Shown: positions 24,139-34,697 of the stretch, piece by piece
How positions within the stretch are numbered: the stretch's first letter is position 1
Layout of the letters: every line of letters starts with the position of its first letter
Assembly (NCBI GenBank): GCA_949130495.1
Contig: OX422213.1
Coordinates: 57,510,678 to 57,574,677 of the forward strand
Source of the DNA: Sambucus nigra
Taxonomy: Eukaryota > Streptophyta > Magnoliopsida > Dipsacales > Adoxaceae
Reading direction: 5' to 3'
Length of the DNA: 64,000 nucleotides
Made by a program: the position numbers and the translations under genes
Notes under the pieces: model-generated
Told to the model about the DNA's origin: nothing
The model's database searches: none
Seen by the model: only the letters and a program-made list of their open reading frames with translations

Positions 24139-24382
24139 CTTCCCCACTAACAATGGAATTTCGCCCTAGAAATTCGCCGAATGCCTTACTCTAAAAAATC
24201 AGGCCAACAATCTCCAAAAATAATCTCGTCACCAAAAAATAATTTCCTCGCATCTAATCTATATTCATAAAACGAAACGATGATCTAAAGTTTCTATCTC
24301 CAAAAATACGTGCCACAAAAACGCAACAGACCGAAAACCCAAGACCCGAGGGTTGTCGTATACCTAAGCTCTGATACCATTC
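24139..24382 (-). other. Minimal interior of element B with PPT and primer site
   Basis: 244 bp in all. On the minus strand it starts with TGGTATCAGAGC next to the 5' LTR (24369-24380) and ends with GTGGGGAAG next to the 3' LTR. No ORF. A TRIM-like or deletion-derived arrangement, but with full-size LTRs. Confidence 0.85.
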
Positions 24383-25907
24383 TGTAACACCCCGCCCACC
24401 CGGGGAGAGCGAATGGAGCGCTACTCATTGATAAAACTAAATCAATTCCACAATATAACAAGGTATAGAGCATCTAAATCCCATAATAAAAAAGAACCCA
24501 CTAATCTCAAATCTCTTCAAATAAATACAACAATTCTCTCGAATTAAAACAACTATCTATCCCGATACTAAAATGAATCTCCAATTCTCTATACATAAAA
24601 AAAATACAATCTTCTCATCTTGTATTAATAATCTTCCCAAAAGAATCCTCAGTAAAAATCATTCTCCATAGCGCCCCAAAATCCGCACTAACCTGCCACT
24701 GAAAGAAAAGATGGGGAAGTACACAATACGGCAGGAAAGATGCTCAACAAATATGTTACGACCCCGACCCAAAATAGTATTAGGGAACGAGTGTCTTGAC
24801 ATGCCACCAAGGCAACAAATATTCCGATTTAATTGTTTCCTTGAATAAATGCAACGGATGTATTATCACATGGTTATGAATCGTAAAATACTGAAAGTAA
24901 AGGAATTACGTCATCAGAGCTTTCTAAAGGAAACTTCATATATATTAAAAGTAATAACGAGTTACAACTTAAGAGAAAATTTAAACCTTATTACAAGAGA
25001 GACACACATGCTCTAAATAAACGTTTCACAAAAAGACGTCTAAAAGCTAAATCTTCAAAATAGTCCATTTTCGTTCCGTCCGTGAGCCTAAATGTTTCCT
25101 GAAAAATGTTTATTTATACAACATCAGCTAAAAGACGAATGAGGTTCAATCTCCAGACATTCCAGGGTTTTCAGAAAATAGATACCTACTCAAGTCAAAA
25201 GAGAAGGCATATACATATATGGAGAGGAACTTGCAGTAAATAGATATAATTTTGAAATGATATTATATATATCACAATTGGATAGCTCAGAATAAGAAGA
25301 ATGCAACAATTCAAATGTGATATCTTTTTCTTTCAATCATATCATTTTAATGGCCAAGTACACTCTAATACCGTATTCTTCTATCGTATTATACCCCGGT
25401 GGTTGAGGGTCAATCGAACTAGTTCGTCACAACGCCTTATTTAGGGCACACCAGCGATAACCCAACTGGGAAGGTCAGTCAGTAAAGAGGTCCCTTAGGC
25501 CGAATCATATTTTCAATATTCAATATCCTTTTCAATAATCATTTTAATCAGTATGTTTATATGGACAAATATAAACATATCACAAATGAATCAATCATCG
25601 GTATTACATGAATTTTGAGAATAGAAGCTGTTCACAAAATATATATAGTTTGCATAATATCATATAATCAAAACGCACAAGGAATGTCAGAGTACTCACC
25701 CAAAATGGAGGTCAAATTTACTGGTATTGAGTCTTCGATCACACGTTAATCTGATAAAGATTTAAGTACACGTTCTAAGGTACAGTTTATACTATACTTT
25801 AATAATAACTTCCTCTTTTAAAGGATTACTGAATCTCTATTTGTTAACTTTTAAAACTCATTGATCGTAATTGAAGAATTCAATTCATAGTCTTTCCTCA
25901 TCAGTCG

Positions 25908-26044
25908 GTTCCCAGTAGAGATGGAGGGTCACAGGGGCACCACATAAATACCATCTCATCTAGACAGAACATTTCCGGATTCATTCCCAGTAGAGATGGA
26001 GGGTCACAGGGGCACCACTTAAATACCATCTCATCAGGATAGAA
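25908..26044. repeat. Two-copy ~75-bp hairpin repeat in LTR G
   Basis: Two near-identical copies. In each, GAGATGG near the start pairs with CCATCTC near the end across a ~27-nt loop rich in GGTCACAGGGGCACC. Confidence 0.75.
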
Positions 26045-26402
26045 CTTCACCGGGCCTGACTTTGGAATTACTTAAATCGGATTCCATAATAACGAGCAAT
26101 TTCTTTAAAAAGAATTATTTTTAAAAGCGTATAATTTCAAACGAGTTTATAAAATTAACTTGGATTTGTTCTAAATTATAAGTTTTGATTAGTGAATTCT
26201 TTATTGTATTTTACCAGCATAACTACTAATTAAAGCTGTAAAACAATAAATTAAAACTATAAAGATGCATTATAACATTAAGATTACCTTAAGATGAATA
26301 TCCCCAAGAACTTCTTCTTAAACTTTCTCACACTTTCTCTCACTATTTCTTTCTATAATTCTCAAGGAATTGGTGTGAGTTTCAAATGATCCCCCAAAGG
26401 CC

Positions 26403-26412
26403 CTATTTATAG
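26403..26412 (-). promoter_or_regulatory. TATA box of LTR G
   Basis: CTATAAATAG on the minus strand, about 630 bp into the LTR read from its 5' end. Confidence 0.75.
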
Positions 26413-26531
26413 TTTTCCAAAGATATCTCGGGGTTGACACATGTCCATGCTGACCAAGCTTTTAAAATGGGAGTCAGCGTTGACGTGTCGCGTAACGGAG
26501 GCGTCTTGTAGTCTTATTTCACCGGACTGCA

Positions 26532-26600
26532 ACACATGTTTTAGCTTCTCCTCTAACGACGACACGTGTTTTGGCTTCTCCTCTAACGACGACACGTGTA
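26532..26600. promoter_or_regulatory. Tandem 30-bp repeat with G-boxes (ACACGTGT) in U3 of LTR G
   Basis: The unit GACACGTGTTTTGGCTTCTC plus 10 bp occurs at 26561-26590, with a diverged copy before it (26532-26560) and a partial copy after (26591-26600). Palindromic ACACGTGT lies at 26562-26569 and 26592-26599, about 150-190 bp upstream of the TATA box. G-boxes bind bZIP/bHLH factors and are common in ABA- and light-responsive promoters (known); activity here is inferred. Confidence 0.7.
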
Positions 26601-28788
26601 CGGTGGAGGTGTCAAAACCGAGCACGAGGTGTCGAGGATAGGTATTAAGGGTATAAGGGTCATTTCGGACCTGAAGGGCATTTTGGTAATTTCACACCAT
26701 ATATTTTTAAATATTTCTTTTAGGTCCCTGAAAATATTATATTTACAAAAAGGCCCCTTTTTATTTTTCATTTTAGTCCCTGAAACTTTCTTTATTAAAA
26801 CCAAGTCCCTAAAGTTTCATAAAATTACATTTTCTACCCCAAAACTTATCACTTAGCTTAGGATGTGCCATAAAATCTCAATCTGACCCATTTTACCATT
26901 GATTCTTCAAATTTAAAAATGGGATTTGTCATATTAAGAACTCAGAATATCATATATGTAATAATATATCATTATTAGATAGTAAGTATGACGAAATTGA
27001 CATAAGACAATTATATATTGGCATAAGAAAATAGGGTCATTACAAAATATGTTACGATGAATAAAACGTCACAATACGAATACGAATATTCAAATCAAAT
27101 GAAAATCTCAATAGCATTTTATCAATAAATTTCTCAACAACACATTAACCGTGTCACCAGGCCTCACCCCATCCGCATATGCTTTATCAAGTCATAGCCC
27201 TTGGAAGCAGGAATTGTGGTGGGTGCTCAACGTCCGTGCCATATTAAAATCTCATGACAACGTGATCAACAACAACATGAATAATACCACATGAATCAAA
27301 ATAATTCCAATAATTATTTTTCCAGATTTCAATGAATTTAACAATTCAAAATATGAGTTCAATTAACAAGAATTCGACGGAATAAACACTCGCGAGATTT
27401 AGGAGCATATTGTGTAAAACCCCATACCTTGAACCAACACAAAGAACCAACATGAATCATCACATAATTTCAGCCTCAAAATCTAAACACACCATCACAT
27501 TCCTCTCGCAAAAATAATCAAATCTCGTTCTAGCCCAAACTCGAGATAACACCAAATAAGCCTTCTAATCTAAGGTTGAAATCTTGAATAAGTTTGGAGC
27601 TATGATTTGTATATAAAAGGGAGTAATTTTGGAGAGGTCTTCTGGTTGAAAAGTTTGATAAAAAGTGATTTGAAAATCCAAGCCACGAATTTGTTGATAT
27701 ATAAAGGATTAAGAGTTTGATTATGAAAAGGGTTCTAATCACATACAAACACTAAAACATTTATTCCGGACGATCGGACCGTTGGAATTGGATGAAATTT
27801 TACAGAGAATTAGACGAAGATGAGAGAAAGCAACATCCAATATTTCAGCTCAATCAGACCGTTCAATATTTTTTAATATTTTTTTTTGCTAGAGAGTTTT
27901 ATGTTTTGAGGACTCTTAGAGAGTTTTATAATTTGAGGACTCTTCTATATAATAAAAATTCAATTAAAACTCCATTTTAATTCTAATTCCGAAACCGTTT
28001 GAAATTCTCACCTTTAAAAATAATAACCAACATATTTGAGCAATAAAATAATTTTATCTCAAAATTAATTTTTCCTCTTTATTTTGAAAATACCCCAAAA
28101 ATTACGCGGGTTGTTACAAAAGTGTGTTAGGAGAATGAATTGAAAGTTTATTCATTCCTTTGAGGTATGATAGTATTGAGGTTTCAAAATAACACCCTAA
28201 AATTTTTGGAGATAATTAAGAGTTTATTTACTCCTTTGAGGTTGTAGTAACAATATAAGTTATCGTGTGGCTCCGAATTTAAATGAGTTAAATTATTTGC
28301 AAAATGTAAATGATACTGGTTTCGGATAAAATGAAACATACATATGGAAATGGTAATGATGATGGTAAATGATAATTTACTTAATCATGAATAAGGTAAA
28401 TGATAATTTACTTGATTTTTTGAAAATGGTAAATAAAATGGTTTATACACACCCTCTCTAATTGACATCATAAAGGAAGTTCGCACGTGAGGTGAAGCCC
28501 CCTGGCTAATGAATGCAGGGTGGATATAGTCTTAGGCCATGTGAGCGTTTGTGTTGTATATTTTCTGCGATGGGTAGGTAATTCCGGTTGTGGTTATGAC
28601 TACCCCGCAAACACATGGCCGCTTCCCGACGTTTTGCATTATAGGTGCCCAGGTTGTCTTAATGATAGGCCCTGGAAGATGACGGTCATTTAGGAGCATG
28701 CACAGTGGGGAAACCTGGATGGGCGGTCTTAGAATTGTTATATGTATATAATTATAACTGTTCATAATCAAGTGGGACTTGATGGATT

Positions 28789-28908
28789 ATATATGCCATA
28801 AAGTGCATAATGAAGTGCCACAAAGAGCATTTGAAAATGACTATTTTCCGGATAAGGAAAGGATTTTTACAAAATGTAAAAGTGAGATAAAAATGCCATA
28901 AAGAGCAT
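28789..28908 (+). repeat. Hairpin array in Z 3' LTR (one unit fewer)
   Basis: Same array as 7690-7828, but the second and third units are fused into one (left arm of one, right arm of the next), leaving three units. The ACTTTTAC arm of the long hairpin reads ATTTTTAC here. Confidence 0.7.
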
Positions 28909-29680
28909 AAGATTGTGATTATATATATATATTTCCTGTTAAGGAAAAGATATATGGGATAATTGGTGGATATGATCAAAGTTTTAAATTAATGTTATTC
29001 ATTTTATTTTCCTACTTAAGCTTATGTTTTAAATTGTGTAGTTAGATTCTTATGTCTCTTTCATCATGATTTATCATTCATAACTGTCATACTTTTTATT
29101 CATCTGGTGATCATATAGAACTGGGCCCTGACCCGTTTATATTTCTTATTTTGCATGCATTTTGTATCCGCTCAGGTACTCCGCCTCAAGGATGCCTGAT
29201 CTGAGTTCCTATCCCGTTGTCTTTGGCGAGCCGTGATGCTTTGCGGGTATTACAGGACATTTTGAAATAGACACCGTCATTTATGCACTCTAGTCAGGAT
29301 CGGGTTCTTTTTACTCGGGCGAGAGGCCCAAGCTTTTGTAATTGATTAATGTAATGTATTATGTAAATTATTGAACTTGTTCAATATTGTTGTATGAGAC
29401 TGTTGATCGACAGCATATTCGGTCCTTTATTGTTTGTTCGAGGTGTATGTAATACTATATATTCTTGGGTTTCCACTTTCTTTTTAAGTTGGGTTGTTTA
29501 AATTCTTTTCTTTAACTTTAAAATTAAAAAAAAAATTTGCAACCCATTTTTCTTAAATAAGGAGTGGTTATCCCATATACTTCTTATTTTGTTACGATGT
29601 TGAGAATGATTCCATCCATGATTCCATTATTTTGGAGTATCGGGTTGGCCACCCCTTATTTTGGATGGCGGGTTGTCACA

Positions 29681-29956
29681 AAAATATACTTTTATTATAG
29701 GACTACCCCGTATTTAAAAAATAAAAATTACTCCCAACAATAGTGATAATTCATCTTGGACCTCGTATAAACATCATAATTTATGTAAAAATAATAATCC
29801 AACACAACAAAGTGTAAGCAATAGAATTAAACAGATCACTTTTTTATTGATAATAATCACTGGAAATTAGTAAAAGGTAATCATGGGAAGATTAACCATA
29901 GATCCATATATCAGTAAGATTATTTACAATTTGCCTAGCTATCTCAGTAACCTCCA
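29681..29956. other. Flanking DNA right of element Z
   Basis: AT-rich sequence, no feature seen. AAAAT at 29681-29685 would be the right TSD of Z if its left copy were available. Confidence 0.4.
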
Positions 29957-30191
29957 TTAGCACTCTCTACAGTTCCACATAACAATCTTTCGTCTTTGGT
30001 CTTCTGAGCTTCTGTTTCCTGGTTCTCCTATTCGCTTCTTCGCTAATCTTCTCAATGTACCCTTAAATGGGTGACGAGGCACGAATTGATTTGTTGGGAA
30101 TGGAGCTAGAGTCAACGAAGATGCTGCATTCAAATGATCTGGCAGTTCTTGGATTGAAGAAATATCTAACATTAAATCAGCATATGAGAAA
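29957..30191 (-). pseudogene. Exon-like 3'-terminal coding segment, unrecognised
   Basis: Minus strand: a TTTGCAG acceptor-like site precedes an open frame of 78 codons that ends at TAA (29957-29959). The sequence includes IQELPDHLNAAS and PTNQFVPRHPFKGTLRRLAK, then a basic C-terminus. Composition and splice context look like a real last exon, but I do not recognise the family. It lies downstream of the mTERF-like and ACC-like fragments on the same strand. It may be the tail of a broken gene or a captured exon. Confidence 0.4.
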
Positions 30192-30291
30192 CTGCAAACA
30201 TTAAACACTAAAACATCACATGAAAAACCAAAAACATTAAATATTAATCAACATATGAAAATGATATAACCCCCATATAATATTTGTAATA

Positions 30292-30366
30292 TCAATTAGA
30301 TCTTCATGGAATCTGAATTTGAATTTGATTAAACTGAAATGGAATTCGAATTTGAATTCGAATTTG
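30292..30366. repeat. GAATTTGAATTT/GAATTCGAATTT short direct and inverted repeats
   Basis: Repeats of GAATTTGAATTTGATT and GAATTCGAATTTGAATTC within about 75 bp; simple low-complexity sequence. Confidence 0.6.
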
Positions 30367-30782
30367 TTGTAGTAAAATTACTACAAAAATAATAACTAAA
30401 GAGCAAAGGTTGGTGGCATACCCTACGTGTTAAAAACTTTGATTAAACTGAATTCACCATTAAATGTCTGACTTGCAAACATTCTAGGAAAAAAAAGAGA
30501 GACAATATAAGTTCCACCAAAGACAGAAATCTAAAATTGAATCATACGACCATACAAATATGGAGAAGGTTTCATACCCCTAAGACTTTTGAAACTCAAA
30601 GAGATCCTGTCGGGATGATAATCACCCACCTAGATCACCTTTCAAACATTATTTTCAAAACATTGAAACCAAAGGAAAAAACATATAAGAGAATACCTTC
30701 GGAACATCTCAAAATATCTCACTCTTGTATGTCTGGAAAAAAATAGAGTGTCAATCAAACCAATAAGAATGTCTTAGATATC

Positions 30783-31121
30783 TTATAGATAAGCAAACCT
30801 TATGAGTTGAAATATACTTCTGCAACCATGATGGAACTTATGAAACCTTGTTGAAAGGTTGTAATGTATAACTATGGTAAAATGATAGCCAATTGAAAGC
30901 GATCTTGTGCTAGTTCTATAGATTTCATCTAGATCAGGTATTTCGTCCTTGCAGAGCACCACAAAATCCTCTACAAACATTGAATCCGTATAGCATACAA
31001 CTGAATTAAGAGTGAGGTTAATATTAAGAATCTTTTTCTCTTTAAAAATTCCTAAAATATTATACCGGGGAACCACCCTCTTCCCCAATCTATACGCTAA
31101 AAACATGGGGTGAGAGGCCAT
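30783..31121 (-). pseudogene. mTERF-like gene fragment (C-terminal part)
   Basis: Minus-strand open stretch of 112 codons. Residues 1-70 follow the end of plant mTERF proteins: MFLAYRLGKRVVPRYNIL resembles the conserved S-x-E-K-R-x-x-P-R-x-x-V/I-L step, followed by a Lys-rich turn, MFVEDFVVLCKDEIPDLDEIYR resembling the final KFLENFV...EVPDLLEIY helix. Family proteins act in chloroplasts or mitochondria and bind organellar nucleic acid. The N-terminal repeats are absent, a TAA lies two codons before the Met, and the last ~40 residues look non-coding. A fragment, not a working gene. Confidence 0.6.
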
Positions 31122-34100
31122 GTATTAGGGCTCATACCCGACTTTCGTTATGAAAAAACTCAACCCCTTATAAATTTTATCTTCTGATAGACGCAAAAAA
31201 GACAAAATAAGAAAACATAACAGAGCCGGAGAGAATAAAAAAAGTGTGAACTTCACTCGAATATCTTTTTATCTGATGTACCAAAACTTTAGTGTGAGAA
31301 TAGAATATTACAAATTTGATCTCCACTACGTTTATAATCATATACAAAAGATAAAAGTTGAAACAACGCAAAATTTTTATTGTCTGAGTAGAAACTATAA
31401 TCAGATGATAAAAGGACCAGACTTTACTCCCATTATAAATGAAATGGTGACAAAGAGATACACTCCTCAATTTTGTACAGGAGCTAATTTTTCGTCAACT
31501 TAGCGCATGTCCCAATGTGTTCATCTGGTCAACACATCCATACAACTCGTAACCATAATTGATAACATGATTACATAGTTTTATAAGTAACTAATGAAGT
31601 CGAATCAGACATACCTCTTCCATTATAAAAATAGTTCACCAGAATTGTTTAGATTCACTCCTCAAGAAGTTACCAGTCGAAATGAAATAAAATGTTGATA
31701 TTGAACTTCAAATTCATATATCCATGTTGTCAATCTCTCACAAAAATCAAAGCCTTAAATATGACTATAGGTTAATGAGTAAATTCAGCAGATGAGTTTA
31801 ACTACTTTTAACAGATGAGTTTAAATTTTCCTGTAGCATCCCGAGAATAAAAAGGAGTAAAGATGAACCTTGGAATCAGAGTTTTTCAACGTGGAATTGG
31901 AGTTTTATCACCTGAAGCCAAAGTTCCACTACAAACCAGGTAATTCATACGAAATATAAGGATTTTTATGGAGTGATGGATGGATTTGCAAATAATGAAG
32001 TAGAAGATAAAGATATTAACTCGTCATAAGCTTCAACTAAAAGAATTGAAAAAAAAACGATAAACACGGGGAAGATATTAGGTTCAAGCTATGACAGAAA
32101 AGGGAATTAGCCTCTATATATTCACCAAATAACTCCACGGAGGCGTTGCACATGGGCCTGGTCATTGACATCTATGTTTAGACATAATAAGACCTATGCA
32201 TCAAATACCAATGAAAATCCTATTTGCTTCCAAATAGGACCTCCAACCTTCTTTGTTGCCCATACCTCTTCTCACATAGGTTGACAGAGCAACCCCATTT
32301 ATACCCTTTGGGGCATGAACTCTTTAAAACTTGCAGAAAAATGCCACTAAGATCAAAACGTGCTAATAAATAAAAATTTAAACATTAAACATGAAATAGC
32401 CTTATTTTGAACCCAAATGAAACCCATCTATGAAATAGCCTTATTTTTTAAAAAGATAGTAATAAAATACTCGTGCCCACACATCCACATATACTTTTTT
32501 TCAATGTTTTTAGTATAATATAAACCAATTTCATGCTACTTGACCTATTTTACAATTCAACCAAGTCACTATAAAAAAGGAAAATAAAAAAATAAACGGG
32601 ATGAGATTTAATAATCGATAGAGATGGAAATATTAAGCATATTCTTGGAAGTAATAAAGAGACATATAAAGCCGCAACACTAATAGTGTAACTACAACAA
32701 AAGTCCTAGTGAGCATTCATGTAGAAAAAGTATAAATCAACGCACATAATGTTAGAAAAATTATAAATCAAGAAACTATATACAACACATAATATAAAAC
32801 TCCACCAATTGAATCTCGCAAAGCAAAAGAAAGAAAAAACAATTTGTATTTATCACCATCTAGTGAAAATGTAGATAATGAATCTCCAAAGATAAGGAAT
32901 TTTTAATAGCAAATATTATTTTTTCTTGGTTTACCACTTATGAAACTGAAGCCCACCACCACCTCTGTATATATTCTTATATAAGTGTTATTCCCTTCTA
33001 ATAGCTCTTAAACCCAATCTGCGATGACTGCTTCACTTTTTCTGCACAAATTTTAATATATCGTCTTAGCTTAAAATGAATAATGACGTTATCAGTGAAA
33101 TTAGAAATTGTCACAGAACGGTTCTACATCTTGGGATTGAACATATTAAAAAAATTATGGTACCCCCTTTTATTATTAGAAACCATACTTTCCTCAGAAA
33201 GCAAAAAAATGGAGTTAAATATTAGCTCCCATTCATAGAATATAAACAAAATAATCCTTATGCGCATAAACAATATGATCAAATTTGAAAAGTACTTTAA
33301 CATACAATAATTAAGTAAATGAAAATATAAAATATAAATAAAGAGTATATTATTCATAAAGTATAACACATGACCGTCTGTTTTATACATTGAATCCAAA
33401 AAAAGGATCCACCGACCTTTCTTAATTTTACACACTGAATTGAAAAAAACTCCCATCCAAGCATGTGCATAACAACCATTATGATTCATACACAAATAAA
33501 CAATGCTGATCATATCAAAATGAAACACCAACCCAACTTTTCTCCTCAGCACACCAAAGAAACCAGGGGCGAGAGAGAATGAAGAAAACTCCATCGAAGA
33601 AGAAATCGGACCCCATCCGAAAGTCTTTAAACCTAAAAAAATTAGCAGAAAAAACTCACCTATCATGTATTCTCATTCAAAAGAAGTTTGTAATAACCAA
33701 CGTCCTTGTAAAAATAATGATCCTCATTTTTAGGAATTGGAAAATTCTTGATCTTGTTGAGGACAGCTCACGCCTAGGTCAAAGTGGTGGAAATGAAGAT
33801 TTGTAGTATGTTATGCGATTACCAATTTTTGGAACTCTTGAGAAACTTTAGAACTGTTAAAGAACCATATACGTAGGCTTCGAAGGAATAAATATAGATA
33901 TATTGCGTATTAATGTGGCATCTCAGACCAAACATATAACAATCCGACAAAGCTTGACCGTCTCCCTAAACTTTAGTGCTTGTCACCGTCTGCCTAAACC
34001 TTCCATCTCACAAGTGTTTGAACTTCACAAAAAATAGCAGACAGACATGTATAAGCACAAAAAGTAGCACACAAACTGATAATCTCCAAGCCTAGATGCA

Positions 34101-34130
34101 CACAAACGAAATTTTATGGGGACTGTATAC
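31122..34130. other. Low-copy-looking DNA without assignable gene
   Basis: AT-rich sequence with several open stretches lacking any family signature. The 180-codon minus-strand frame at 33124-33666 is rich in Phe/Ile/Leu/Tyr from AT-rich DNA and has no convincing membrane-protein organisation. A plus-strand Met at 33579 begins a Lys-rich peptide (MKKTPSKKKSDPIRKSL) that might be a first exon. I make no gene call. Confidence 0.35.
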
Positions 34131-34278
34131 CTATCCCAAGTTCCTCCACCATATCTCTTGATTCCTCCCCTAGAGATTGAATCCAACAATGAAATTTGAT
34201 GTTGTACAGACTTAATGATAGATGGACGCAAGATAGATGATGGTAGTTGGGGAACAATCCGACCTTCAATGAGGACGA
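34131..34278 (-). pseudogene. Exon-like segment with splice-site context, unrecognised
   Basis: 148 bp on the minus strand between a CCTTGCAG acceptor and a GGGATAG/GTATAC donor-like site. One frame reads VPQLPSSILRPSIIKSVQHQ and continues without stop. It lies ~290 bp downstream of the ACC-alpha-like exon on the same strand. I cannot name the product. Confidence 0.3.
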
Positions 34279-34570
34279 CTGCAAGGATAAAATCTATCAT
34301 AGTTGATTTAGTGGATTAGTCTATATCAGTGAAGATCATTTGAATGGCAATGAGTGAAAATGATAAGGAGAAATATGTGACCAAGAAGAAACCTAGCATG
34401 GACCCCGAGTGTTAGTAACAATAATATGAGAAATAATAATATGACACAGCTGCATCAGATATGAGAAATACAATTAAATCAAAAGCAAACCTTGTCGTCA
34501 CATTTACTCTCGTGCATATTGGAATTAGAATCCATCATAGATGAAGAGAGTTAAAGTTTGACGAATGTGA

Positions 34571-34697
34571 TCAATAGCACTTCTTATTAGGATCCACATC
34601 TTCATTCCACGGATAGTCATGCTTCTTTAACTTTTTTACCTTTGCTGGCACAGTTAAATCTTTGCTCCTTAATTTTCATTTGTAGTGCAAGTGGTCT
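34571..34697 (-). pseudogene. CAC3: Fragment of plastid acetyl-CoA carboxylase alpha-carboxyltransferase (CAC3/accA-like)
   Basis: Minus-strand exon-like piece beginning after a GCTTGCAG acceptor. From about 34660 it reads LRSKDLTVPAKVKKLKKHD and then YPWNEDVDPN. This matches the region just after the transit peptide of plant CAC3, with its R-K-D-L-x-V...K-K-x-K-K...P-W-P...D-P-N pattern. The alpha subunit carries half of the carboxyltransferase that makes malonyl-CoA in plastids. Here the frame has a TGA just upstream, and after DPN it ends KKCY-stop instead of continuing into the VKGGVLS segment. So this is a short relic or captured exon, not a gene. Confidence 0.6.

Larger units (their letters stand above)
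24754..27044 (-). mobile_element. Solo LTR G inside the 5' LTR of element B
   Basis: 2291 bp, starting TGTTACGACCCCG and ending GGGTCATTACA, flanked by AAATA at 24749-24753 and 27045-27049. No second LTR, primer site or interior, so it is a solo LTR from LTR-LTR recombination. Orientation is minus: CTATAAATAG (26403-26412, reverse strand) is a textbook TATA box, with G-box repeats upstream of it. It also holds a two-copy ~75-bp hairpin repeat (25908-26044) downstream of the TATA box. Confidence 0.9.
22697..28118 (-). mobile_element. Element B: non-autonomous LTR retrotransposon with 244-bp interior
   Basis: Both LTRs start TGTAACACCCCGCC and end GGGTTGTTACA on the plus strand. The 3' LTR is 22697-24138 (1442 bp); the 5' LTR is 24383-28118 minus the inserted G (about 1.44 kb). 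The 5-bp TSD AAAGT is at 22692-22696 and 28119-28123; removing the insert restores the sequence seen in the Z 5' LTR around 7030. The interior holds only a PPT (24139-24150), a primer site and a short spacer. It must depend on proteins of another element. Confidence 0.92.
21433..29680 (+). mobile_element. 3' LTR of element Z, split by element B
   Basis: LTR parts are 21433-22696 and 28124-29680 (about 2.82 kb together), starting TGTAACAACC and ending GGTTGTCACA. The 3' part matches the 5' LTR at 6938-8604. The middle is element B with TSD AAAGT. It carries a TATA-like TATAAAA near 21610, the AATCGATT cluster (22237-22407) and a three-unit hairpin array (28789-28908). The left TSD partner of Z lies outside the window, so its own target site cannot be tested. 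Confidence 0.85.

Noticed and set aside
33124..33666. 180-codon minus-strand frame, hydrophobic
   Set aside because: Composition is that expected from AT-rich DNA, with no family motif or splice/promoter context; not reported as a gene.
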